From: Lysobacteraceae bacterium | Lineage (GTDB): Bacteria > Pseudomonadota > Gammaproteobacteria > Xanthomonadales > Rhodanobacteraceae | Reading direction: 5' to 3' | DNA length: 64,000 nt | Assembly (NCBI GenBank): GCA_004143945.1 | Contig: SEHB01000005.1 | Coordinates: 147,081-211,080 of the forward strand | In this document: piece after piece, positions 53,035 to 61,378 of the stretch | Numbering within the stretch: the stretch's first letter is position 1 | How the letters are laid out: the number at the start of each line of letters is the position of its first letter | Notes under the pieces: generated by a model | Told to the model about the DNA's origin: nothing | Database searches by the model: none | What the model saw: only the letters and a program-made list of their open reading frames with translations | Program-made: the position numbers and the translations under genes

Positions 53035-54345
53035 TCAGGCGCGGCGTGGTGCCATCGCATACCAGTCGACGCGACGGGTCAGGTACATCAGCAGCGCGAC
53101 GGTCGCGAGCAGTGAGAGCGCACCCATGAGGAGCGCGTGGTCCTCGCTCGTGACGAGGCCGTACAGCAATCCGTAGACAAGGCCGAGCAGTCCGCCGAGC
53201 ATCCAGCCGGCGCGGCGCTGCCGCAACACGGCTGCCGCATAGCCGCCGACCATCGCGACGCTCGCGGCGGCCGCGACGACATAGGCCCACGCGAAACCCG
53301 CCTGCTCCGACAACGCGAGCAGCACCACGTAGAACGTGCACAGCGCGAGCCCGACCAGCATGTACTGCACCGGATGCACGCGCAGGCCGCGCAGCACTTC
53401 GAACAGGAAGAATGCGACGAAGGTCAGCGCGATGAACAGCACGCCATACTTGCCCGCGCGCACGTTCTGCTGGTACGGGCTGGCCGGCTGCACCAGCGCG
53501 ACGCCGAACGCGGACGCTCCGAGCGCGATCGATCCCGCGTCGCGTTCATGCCAGTGCTGCGCGATGCGGCGGTTGAGGTCGAGTACCTGCCAGCTCGCGC
53601 TGAATCCGTCCGCCTCGACCGTGCGCTCGGCCGGCAGGAACGCGCCGTCGAATCCCGGATCGGGCCAGTTCCCGCGGATCGCGACGTCGGTCTGGCGCGC
53701 GAGCGGCAATGCCGAGAAGCGTTCGCTGCCCGCGAGCCCGAGCTCGAATGCGAACGGCAGCGGACCGGCCGATGCACTCGCATCGAGCGCGATCGGCGCG
53801 GTGATCGCCGCGACGCCCGCGACGCCGCCGCTGTCGGGTCCGAACGCAGGCTCGGCCCCGCCGACGCGCAAGGCCGACGCGCGCCGGATCCCGCGCACGT
53901 CGGCGATCGGCACGCGCAGTTCCGCACGCTGCCATTGCGGTTCGCGTCCGTTCGATGCGATCGCGGCGATGTCGCCGGCGGCGAAGCGGCCTTCGACCTT
54001 GATCGCCGCGACGTACACCGGCGTTTCGTAGAGCCCGTAGCGACGCAGCTCGGGCGTCAGCGTCGCATCGAGCCGCACGCGATCGGGCAGCACGAACGCG
54101 CGTTCCTCGAGCGTCACGAAGCCGTTCTCGCGTTGTTCCTGCCAGCGCACCGGCACGACCAGCACCGGCCCGCCGACCCGTTGCTGTCCACCCCAGCGCT
54201 CGGCCACGCGCGCGGTCGCTTCGCGCGCGCGGCCTTCGCGCTCGCGCACGAGTTGGTTGACCTGCGCCAGCGGCACCAGCATCAGCAGCGCGAGCAACGC
54301 GATGCCGAGCACCTTGAACGTCACGCCCTGGGTGAATGCGGCCAT
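53035..54345 (-). CDS. creD: Cell envelope integrity inner membrane protein CreD
   Basis: QLVREREGRAREATARVAERWGGQQRVGGPVLVVPV...FIALTFVAFFLFEVLRGLRVHPVQYMLVGLALCTFYVVLLALSEQAGFAWAYV. Confidence 0.94.
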   Translation of the reverse strand: MAAFTQGVTFKVLGIALLALLMLVPLAQVNQLVREREGRAREATARVAERWGGQQRVGGPVLVVPVRWQEQRENGFVTLEERAFVLPDRVRLDATLTPELRRYGLYETPVYVAAIKVEGRFAAGDIAAIASNGREPQWQRAELRVPIADVRGIRRASALRVGGAEPAFGPDSGGVAGVAAITAPIALDASASAGPLPFAFELGLAGSERFSALPLARQTDVAIRGNWPDPGFDGAFLPAERTVEADGFSASWQVLDLNRRIAQHWHERDAGSIALGASAFGVALVQPASPYQQNVRAGKYGVLFIALTFVAFFLFEVLRGLRVHPVQYMLVGLALCTFYVVLLALSEQAGFAWAYVVAAAASVAMVGGYAAAVLRQRRAGWMLGGLLGLVYGLLYGLVTSEDHALLMGALSLLATVALLMYLTRRVDWYAMAPRRA

Positions 54346-54524
54346 GCTCTTTCTCCGTCAGCGTCGATGTGGACCGATTGCAGCGGAGCAACGCGTTGCC
54401 GCCAAGGCGAGTTGTGGCCGATTGCGGGCCATTTGCAGCCGAACGCGCGCTGGCGCAGACACGGGATCGCCCTCGACGTTCGATCGCGTCGTGGCCTGCG
54501 GCCCGGATCAAGATCAGGAGCGGC

Positions 54525-54656
54525 CTCCTTCTGCCCCTGCGGGGCACCTTCCCCGCAAGCGGGGAAGCAGAAGCGCGAACCGTGCAGGCAGCGAGCACGA
54601 CTCCCCTCCCTTCCCCCGCTTGCGGGGGAAGGTGCCCCGCAGGGGCGGATGAGGGC
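54525..54656. repeat. Inverted pair of REP-like double hairpins
   Basis: ccttctgcccctgcggggcaccttccccgcaagcggggaagcag (54525-54570) and its inverted counterpart cttcccccgcttgcgggggaaggtgccccgcaggggcggatgaggg (54611-54656); same family as 52219-52265. Confidence 0.88.
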
Positions 54657-54724
54657 ACGCCTTTGATCTGCGCTCACACCGCCGGTGATACTCTCGCGTC
54701 CATGCAAGGCCGACGACGAGGCGC

Positions 54725-55264
54725 GTGATGACCCCGATCGAGGACCGGTTGCTGGGCTTCGTGCTCGGCGTGCTGACGGGCTGGGTCGCGCACTGGCTGC
54801 TCCAGCGACTGCGCGGCAAGCGGCCCTCGCCGCAGGCGCCGCGGCGCGACGATCTCGCCGATGCGTTCGCGCCGGTGGCGCCCGCGCCCGCGCGCGTGGA
54901 CGAACCCGGATCCCTGTCGGCGGTCGAGGTCGCTGCCCATGTGCGCGTCGTCGACGTCACCGCGGCGCGCGCGGCGGGTTTCAACATCCGCCACATGGAC
55001 GACCTCACGGTCATCGAGGGCATCGGTCCGAAGATCGCCGACCTCCTGCACGCCAACGGCATCGGCAGCTTCGCCGAGCTGGCGGTGCAGCCGGTCGAGG
55101 GTCTCGTCGCGATCCTCGACCGCGGCGGCGCGAACTTCCGGCTCGCCAATCCCGAGACCTGGCCCGAACAGGCGCGGCTCGCCGCCGCAAACCACTGGAA
55201 GGAGCTCAAGCGCATGCAGCGCGAGATGATCGGCGGGCTGCCACCTGCGGAGCCGGGCGCCTGA
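54725..55264 (+). CDS. Membrane-anchored helix-hairpin-helix domain protein
   Basis: N-terminal [42 protein letters not shown]. Confidence 0.8.
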   Translation: MMTPIEDRLLGFVLGVLTGWVAHWLLQRLRGKRPSPQAPRRDDLADAFAPVAPAPARVDEPGSLSAVEVAAHVRVVDVTAARAAGFNIRHMDDLTVIEGIGPKIADLLHANGIGSFAELAVQPVEGLVAILDRGGANFRLANPETWPEQARLAAANHWKELKRMQREMIGGLPPAEPGA

Positions 55265-55307
55265 CCCGCGTCGCGGGCTCCGGCAAGCGCGGTTCCATCA
55301 CTGCGCG

Positions 55308-56609
55308 GTGCGGCCGATGAGCGCATCCGCTTCGGGCGACACGCGCTCGCGCATCCGTGCGATCGTCGCCGCCTCGTCGGGCAACCTCGTCGAGTGGTTC
55401 GACTTCTACGTCTACGCGTTCACCGCGGTGTACTTCGCGCCTGCATTCTTCCCGGCCGGCGACCGCACCTCGCAGCTGCTGAACGCGGCCGCGATCTTCG
55501 CGGTCGGCTTCCTGATGCGGCCGATCGGCGGCTGGCTGTTCGGCCGCATCGCGGATCGCCACGGACGCAAGACGTCCCTGGTGGTGTCGGTCCTGATGAT
55601 GTGCGGCGGGTCGCTGATGATCGCGTGCCTGCCGACGCACGCGAGCATCGGGGCGCTCGCGCCGGCGCTGCTGCTGCTCGCGCGCCTCCTGCAGGGTCTC
55701 TCGGTCGGCGGCGAGTACGGCATCACCGCCACCTACATGAGCGAGATCGCCACGCGCGGGCGCCGCGGTTTCCTCGCCTCGTTCCAGTACGTGACGCTGA
55801 TCGGCGGCCAGCTGCTCGCGGTGCTCGTGCTCGTGCTGCTGCAACAGCTGCTCGACGACGCGCAGCTGCGCGCCTGGGGTTGGCGCATCCCGTTCGTCGT
55901 CGGCGCGCTCGCGGCCCTGGTCGCATTGCGGCTGCGCACGACGCTGCCGGAAACGAGCACTGCCGAGTCGCGCGCGGATCGCGATGCGGGGAGCGTGGTC
56001 GCGTTGCTGCGGGACCATCGCAAGGCGTTCCTCGTCGTGCTCGGATACACCGCGGGCGGTTCGCTGATGTTCTACACGTTCACGACCTACATGCAGAAGT
56101 ACCTGGTCAACACCGCGGGCATGCCGATCCGCAGCGCGAGCCACGTGATGACCGCCTGCCTGCTCGTGTTCATGCTGATGCAACCCCTGTTCGGCGCGCT
56201 CTCCGATCGCATCGGCCGGCGCAACAACATGCTGCTGTTCGCGGGGCTCGGCGCGCTCGCGACGCTGCCGCTGCTGCATGCGCTCGGCAGCGTGTCCGAT
56301 CCGTTCGCCGCGTTCGCGCTGGTGACCGCGGGGCTAGCGATCGTGAGCTTCTACACCTCGGTCGCGGGCATCGTGAAAGCCGAGATGTTCCCGATCGAAC
56401 TGCGCGCACTCGGCGTCGGCCTTTCGTACGCGATCGCGAACGCGCTGTTCGGCGGCTCGGCCGAGTACGTCGCGCTCGCACTCAAGCGCGCCGGTCACGA
56501 ACCGCTGTTCTACGCCTATGTCACCGCGATGTTGCTCATCGCGTTCTGGGCAAGCCTGCAACTGCCGCACAGGCCGCGCTTTCTCCACGATGACGCGTCG
56601 CCCCCGTAG
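55308..56609 (+). CDS. MFS transporter, metabolite:H+ symporter (MHS/KgtP-like) family
   Basis: [29 protein letters not shown]...[32 protein letters not shown]...[21 protein letters not shown]. Stop codon lies in repeat copy D. Confidence 0.93.
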   Translation: MRPMSASASGDTRSRIRAIVAASSGNLVEWFDFYVYAFTAVYFAPAFFPAGDRTSQLLNAAAIFAVGFLMRPIGGWLFGRIADRHGRKTSLVVSVLMMCGGSLMIACLPTHASIGALAPALLLLARLLQGLSVGGEYGITATYMSEIATRGRRGFLASFQYVTLIGGQLLAVLVLVLLQQLLDDAQLRAWGWRIPFVVGALAALVALRLRTTLPETSTAESRADRDAGSVVALLRDHRKAFLVVLGYTAGGSLMFYTFTTYMQKYLVNTAGMPIRSASHVMTACLLVFMLMQPLFGALSDRIGRRNNMLLFAGLGALATLPLLHALGSVSDPFAAFALVTAGLAIVSFYTSVAGIVKAEMFPIELRALGVGLSYAIANALFGGSAEYVALALKRAGHEPLFYAYVTAMLLIAFWASLQLPHRPRFLHDDASPP

Positions 56610-56690
56610 GCTGGACGACCGAAGGTCGGCCGGCAGCCCTGCGCGCGATCGCGCAAGAACGCCGGCCGCGCTGCGCGCGTCCAGCCTACG
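56605..56690. repeat. Dispersed cloverleaf element, copy D
   Basis: cgtaggctggacgaccgaaggtcggccggcagccctgcgcgcgatcgcgcaagaacgccggccgcgctgcgcgcgtccagcctacg. Confidence 0.9.
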
Positions 56691-56829
56691 GCAGCAACCG
56701 CGGGGTCAGCCGGTGAGGCGATGCAGGCGCCGAATCGCGCAGGAAAGGATTCAGCCGCGAGCTCTTCGCGTGATCGAACGGGGCCGACGTGCCTCCCGCA
56801 ATGCCCATGGATCGGGTCGCTGCCATGTT

Positions 56830-57069
56830 TCAGCCGGCGCACATCGCCTGGCTTCGAACCTGCTGCGCGCCGCGCGCATCCGCGTTTGCCTGCAGCGACT
56901 GCAGCAACCTGCGCGTACGCACCACGGTATCGATGATGCGCTCGCGCTGCTCCAGCTCCATCGGCGTCATCGGCGAGCCGAGCGGCCTGAAGTCCGCGCA
57001 GGCCTTGCGCGCGTGCTGCAACAGGTTCACGGCGACCAGCACGTCGCTGGCGGCATTGTTCGCGGTCAT
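56830..57069 (-). CDS. Small hypothetical protein (79 aa)
   Basis: MTANNAASDVLVAVNLLQHARKACADFRPLGSPMTPMELEQRERIIDTVVRTRRLLQSLQANADARGAQQVRSQAMCAG; balanced composition unlike shadow ORFs. Confidence 0.5.
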   Translation of the reverse strand: MTANNAASDVLVAVNLLQHARKACADFRPLGSPMTPMELEQRERIIDTVVRTRRLLQSLQANADARGAQQVRSQAMCAG

Positions 57070-57497
57070 CACACGCTCCGGAAAAAGGGATGACCCGCGT
57101 CGTCGCATGGCTTCCTGCCTGTCCCGGAAGCTGCCGGAACGTCCCTCCCTGGTCGATCCACGACTCGGCGGGTCGGGAACAGCATGCGCGTCGGACGATC
57201 ACGCGCGCTGCGGACGCCTGCCGCGCGCTCGTGTACGAAATCGCCGACCCATGCTGTCGGCGCAGGCCGCCTGAACGAAAAATCCCCGCAGTTCCGGCGT
57301 CTCGCGACGAGCGGCTGCGGGGGTGTCTCTCGTGGTTGCCTGACGCGGAAAGGGGGTCGCGGCAGGCAGCGTGACTATCGACGTGTGGCGTCTCAGGACG
57401 CGCGACGCGTTCGCAGGTTTTCGTGCCCGCCGTTCGACGCGAACGTGCGCAGCTCGCGTCGCACCGCCCGCGCGCCGGGTCGCGCGGCATCGATCAC

Positions 57498-57540
57498 GCT
57501 TGCGGAGAGCCGATTCCCTAAGCAGGAATCGGCTCTCCGC
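57498..57540. other. Perfect 18-bp inverted repeat (7-nt loop), 3' of the DUF11 remnant
   Basis: ttgcggagagccgattcc-ctaagca-ggaatcggctctccgcaa; no U-tract, so not called a canonical terminator. Confidence 0.8.
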
Positions 57541-57551
57541 AACGTTGCAGC

Positions 57552-58112
57552 TTACGGATCGATCAGCTCGAACCCGTCCTGGAACAGCGTGTCATCGATG
57601 CGCAGGTCGATCGTGCTCGAATTGTTGCCGGTCGGGTCGGTCAAGCCCGAACCTGCCGACAAGGTCACCGTCGCGGTATTGAAGAACTCGTCGTAGTCGT
57701 TGGCCGGATCCGCCGCGGAGCCCACTTCGCCCGCCAGCGTGAACGTCAGCGCTGCGTCCTTCGGCACCCACGCGATCGTGACATCGAGGGCACCGGCGCC
57801 CTGGTCGGGCGTCGCACAGGTGGTACCGACCGCCGCGGTGCATTGCCAGGCCAGGCTCGCCGGATCGATGCGATCGGGCACGCGATCCTGCACGCGCATG
57901 CCCGCGGTATCCGCTTCGCCATCGTTGCCGACCGTGATCGTGAACGTCACGGTGTCGCCCATCGACGTCACTTCGCAACGCACGCAGCGGACACGAACGC
58001 AGAGAGGACCGATCGCGGACGACGCAACGCGCGCGAAGCCGACGACGAGGACCATCCGCGCGCGTGATTCCATCCGTGCGATCCGTGTCGGCACGTGACA
58101 CGGACAGGGCAT
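57552..58112 (-). pseudogene. DUF11-type repeat protein, probable C-terminal remnant, ends DDTLFQDGFELIDP
   Basis: GDTVTFTITVGNDGEADTAGMRVQDRVPDRIDPASLAWQCTAAVGTTC...EFFNTATVTL...GNNSSTIDLRIDDTLFQDGFE; no convincing signal peptide and the domain begins mid-fold. Confidence 0.55.
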
Positions 58113-58321
58113 GCAAGCAGGCGGCAAACCGGACTGATCGATCCGAACACGCGCCGATCCATGCGGCGCAATGACCGCATCTTCGAACCCGGTGGCAGAC
58201 AGCAATCGACGTGCCAACGCCGGTCGTCGCGCGCCGCGAGTCGCGGGCCGACGGCAGGTGATTCTCGATGCCTGGATGACGAACTTCCGCGTCGACGCGG
58301 ATCGGCGGGATGTCGGCGGTA

Positions 58322-58396
58322 TGGTGGGCCGTGATGGGATCGAACCATCGACCAATGGATTAAAAGTCCACTGCTCTACCGCTGAGCTAACGGCCC
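58322..58396 (-). tRNA. tRNA-Lys (anticodon UUU), CCA encoded
   Basis: gggccgttagctcagcggtagagcagtggacttttaatccattggtcgatggttcgatcccatcacggcccacca folds as a cloverleaf; anticodon loop cuUUUaa. Confidence 0.95.
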
Positions 58397-58737
58397 GCCG
58401 ACATCGAACTCCTGATCAGGACCGGCGCTGGCCGCGTCGGCATGAGGGAAGGCATGTACGGCACACGCGAGCGCGCGTGCACCGAATCCGCCTGCTGTTC
58501 GGGCCGCGCAGTTTACCCGCCACGCCCGCCCGGTGGTAGCACGATTGCCCGAGCCCCGGTCGCGACGTGCGGCGACGCGTGCAAGCGCCACATGCGCAGC
58601 GGCGGATCCGGCGCCTGAACGAACGGATGGCGTGCGACGCCGACATCCGCATCGCGCGCGATCGCGTCACGCCCTGACATTCGTTGTTTGATCGTGCCGT
58701 CGCTGCCGCCGCGATCGCGCGAGCGGAGGGCCGCGAT

Positions 58738-58755
58738 CTGGCACGTGCCTTGCTT
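58738..58755 (+). promoter_or_regulatory. Candidate sigma-54 (-24/-12) promoter
   Basis: CTGGCACGTGCCTTGCTT versus YTGGCACGRNNNTTGCW; invariant GG and GC at correct spacing; about 70 bp upstream of the TonB receptor start. Confidence 0.65.
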
Positions 58756-58823
58756 GAGGGTGCGCACGCCCCGCAATCACTGCGCTGCCCGGCACCGCAG
58801 TGGATGTGCCCTGGAGAACCCCG

Positions 58824-60866
58824 ATGACGCCGCCCATCCGGAACAGCATGCGCTGGCACCGGCGAATTGCACGCTACGCTTGCGCCGCGGCGATCGCGGG
58901 CGCGCTCGCACCGGCGTCGACGCCGACCCGTGCCGCGGCGGCGCAATCGGCTTCCACGCAGGCCGACATCGCCGGACTCCCGCTCGAGGAACTGCTCGAC
59001 CTCGAGATCTACTCGGCCTCGCGCTTTACGCAGAAGACCCGCGAAGCGCCGTCCGCGGCGCGCGTGATCACCTCGGCGGAAATCCGCGCGCAGGGGTGGC
59101 GCACGCTCGCCGAGGCGCTCTCGAGCCTGCCCGGCCTCTACACGAGCTACGATCGCACGTACGCCTACCTCGGCGCACGCGGGTTCCTGCGTCCGGGCGA
59201 CTACGACAGCCGCTTCCTGCTGCTCGTCGACGGCATCCGCGTCAACGATCCGGTGTACGACCAGGCGCCGATCGGCACTGACGCACCAGTCGACATGCGA
59301 CTGGTGGAGCGCATCGAATACGTGCCCGGGCCGGGGTCGTCGGCGTTCGGATCGAATGCATTCTTCGGCGTCATCAACGTGGTCACGCGCCGCCCCGGCA
59401 AGGCACCCGGCGCGAGCGCGGCAATCGAAGCCGGCTCGCTCGGACGACGCGGTGCATTCGTCGAATACGCGGCTGCCGACCGCGACGGATTCGAATGGCT
59501 GGTCGCCGGCAGCCGCATGCGCAGGGATGGCGGCGACCTGTATTTCCCCGAGTTCGACACGCCCGCGGAGGACGGCGGCATCGCGCGCGGGCTCGACGAC
59601 GTCGCGGTGGATCGCGTCTTTCTCAAGGCGGCCGCCGGCAACGCCTTGCTCACGATCGCGCATGCGGTGCAGACCAAGGGCGATCCGACCGCGTCCTATG
59701 ACCAGCTGTTCGGCGATCCGCGCAGCCAGGCGCGGGACGCGCGCACGATCGCGGACTTCAGCGTGCATGGCACGTTGACGCGGGACCTGGCATGGTCCGC
59801 GCACGTGTTCGCCGGTCGCTACGACTACCGCGCCACCTACGTGTACGCGCCTCCACCAGGGCCGCTGAACCACGACACCGCGGCCGCACGCTGGGCAGGC
59901 TTCGGCGTGCAGGCGGTGTACGGCGGCTGGGCCGGGCACAAGCTCGTGTTCGGTTTCGACGGCCAGCGCGACATCCGCCGCGATCTCGGCAACCGCGATC
60001 GCGATCCCGACGCGGTCTATCTCGACGAGCGCAGCACGAACACGCATCTCGGCCCGTTCATCCAGGACGAAATCGAAATCGGCAGACACCTGCGCCTCAA
60101 CGCGTGCCTGCGCTACGACCATGCGAGCGCAGCGGGATCGGATCTCAGCCCGCGCGCCGCGCTGATCTACACGCCAGACGCGGACACCACGCTGAAGGCA
60201 CTGCTCGGCAGCGCGTATCGCGCGCCGAATGCCTACGAAACGTCCTACACGGTGCCGGGCGAAGGCGGCCAGATCGGCAATCCGGATCTCGATTCGGAGC
60301 GCATCCGCACCACCGAGCTGGTCTGGTCGCAACGGCTCGCGGCGGGCACCACGCTCACCGCGTCCGCGTACCGTTTCGACGTCAGGGACCTGATCAGCCA
60401 GGTCACGGACGAGCAGGCCGGCCAGCTGACGTTCGCCAATCGCGGGCGCGTGACCGCCGAGGGCCTCGAGTTGTCGGTCGACCATGCCTGGGGCAACGGC
60501 GCGAGCGCACGCGCGAGCTACAGTTTCGCCGATGTCGACGACGCGAGCGGGCAGCCCGTGCACAACTCGCCGCGCACCCTCGTGAAACTCGGCCTGGTCG
60601 CGCCGATCGCGCACGGGCGCCTGCTGTTCGCGCTGGATGCGCGCTACGTCGGGTCCCGCCTCGGCGAATCCGGCCGCGTCGATCCCTATGCCACGCTGGA
60701 TCTTGCACTCCGCTATCCCGTGCCGGGTGACCGCCTCGAACTCGGCCTGAAGCTGCGCAACGTGTTCGACGCCCGATATGGCGACCCGCCCGGGCCCGCG
60801 TTCGCGCAGGGCGAAATCGAACAGGACGGTCGCACGCTCCTGTTCGAAGCAGGCGTGCGCTACTGA
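58824..60866 (+). CDS. TonB-dependent receptor associated with YfiR/c-di-GMP operon
   Basis: GGAGA SD; plug LEIYSASRFTQKTREAPSAARVITSAEIRAQGWRTLAEALSSLPGLYTSYDRTYAYLGARGFLRPGDYDSRFLLLVDGIRVND; terminal TLLFEAGVRY. Confidence 0.93.
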   Translation: MTPPIRNSMRWHRRIARYACAAAIAGALAPASTPTRAAAAQSASTQADIAGLPLEELLDLEIYSASRFTQKTREAPSAARVITSAEIRAQGWRTLAEALSSLPGLYTSYDRTYAYLGARGFLRPGDYDSRFLLLVDGIRVNDPVYDQAPIGTDAPVDMRLVERIEYVPGPGSSAFGSNAFFGVINVVTRRPGKAPGASAAIEAGSLGRRGAFVEYAAADRDGFEWLVAGSRMRRDGGDLYFPEFDTPAEDGGIARGLDDVAVDRVFLKAAAGNALLTIAHAVQTKGDPTASYDQLFGDPRSQARDARTIADFSVHGTLTRDLAWSAHVFAGRYDYRATYVYAPPPGPLNHDTAAARWAGFGVQAVYGGWAGHKLVFGFDGQRDIRRDLGNRDRDPDAVYLDERSTNTHLGPFIQDEIEIGRHLRLNACLRYDHASAAGSDLSPRAALIYTPDADTTLKALLGSAYRAPNAYETSYTVPGEGGQIGNPDLDSERIRTTELVWSQRLAAGTTLTASAYRFDVRDLISQVTDEQAGQLTFANRGRVTAEGLELSVDHAWGNGASARASYSFADVDDASGQPVHNSPRTLVKLGLVAPIAHGRLLFALDARYVGSRLGESGRVDPYATLDLALRYPVPGDRLELGLKLRNVFDARYGDPPGPAFAQGEIEQDGRTLLFEAGVRY

Positions 60867-61378
60867 TGCGCGCGCGCAGGTCACACTTGCTCGCCCTGCT
60901 CGTCGCGCTCGCCGCGCAGGGTGCGGACGCGCGCGCGCAGGTCGACGCGGAAACGCTCAAGGCCGCCTTCATCTACAACTTCGCGATCTACACCACCTGG
61001 CCGCCACCGCCACGCGACGTGGTCGCGATCACGCTGTGCGTGGACCGCACCAGCACGCTGGTGCGCGCACTGCGCGAACTCGCGGGCAAGCGCGTGCAGC
61101 AGCGCACGCTCGCGGTGCGCGAGGTCGATGCGACCGCCGCTCCGCTCGCGGGATGCGACATCCTGATCACGACCGCCGCGCGGCCGGGTCCTGCACCGGC
61201 CGAGCGCGGACTGTTGACGGTTTGCGACTGCGATGGCCTTCCCGCTTCGACGGGCTCGATGATCGCGCTCGTGCGCGAGGGCGACCGCCTGCGCTTCGAT
61301 GTCGACCGACAAGCGGCCGAAGCGGCCGGATTGTCGCTGAGTTCGAAACTGCTGCGGCTCGCGAGGAACGCGCCGTGA
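60866..61378 (+). CDS. YfiR family (DUF4154) periplasmic protein
   Basis: Signal peptide; DAETLKAAFIYNFAIYTTWPP...CDILITT...GLLTVCDCDGLPASTGSMIALVREGDRLRFDVDRQAAEAAGLSLSSKLLRLAR. Confidence 0.92.
   Translation: MRARRSHLLALLVALAAQGADARAQVDAETLKAAFIYNFAIYTTWPPPPRDVVAITLCVDRTSTLVRALRELAGKRVQQRTLAVREVDATAAPLAGCDILITTAARPGPAPAERGLLTVCDCDGLPASTGSMIALVREGDRLRFDVDRQAAEAAGLSLSSKLLRLARNAP

Noticed and set aside
57498-57540. Intrinsic terminator
   Set aside because: Stem is perfect but no U-tract follows on either strand, so kept as an unexplained hairpin.
57552-58355. 267-aa ORF beginning MVDGSIPSRPTIPP
   Set aside because: Its N-terminus is translation of the tRNA-Lys gene (MVDGSIPSRPT is typical tRNA read-through), so this start is spurious; only the DUF11 part is retained as a remnant.
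58416-60884. 822-aa minus-strand ORF
   Set aside because: Antisense of the TonB receptor gene; shadow ORF.
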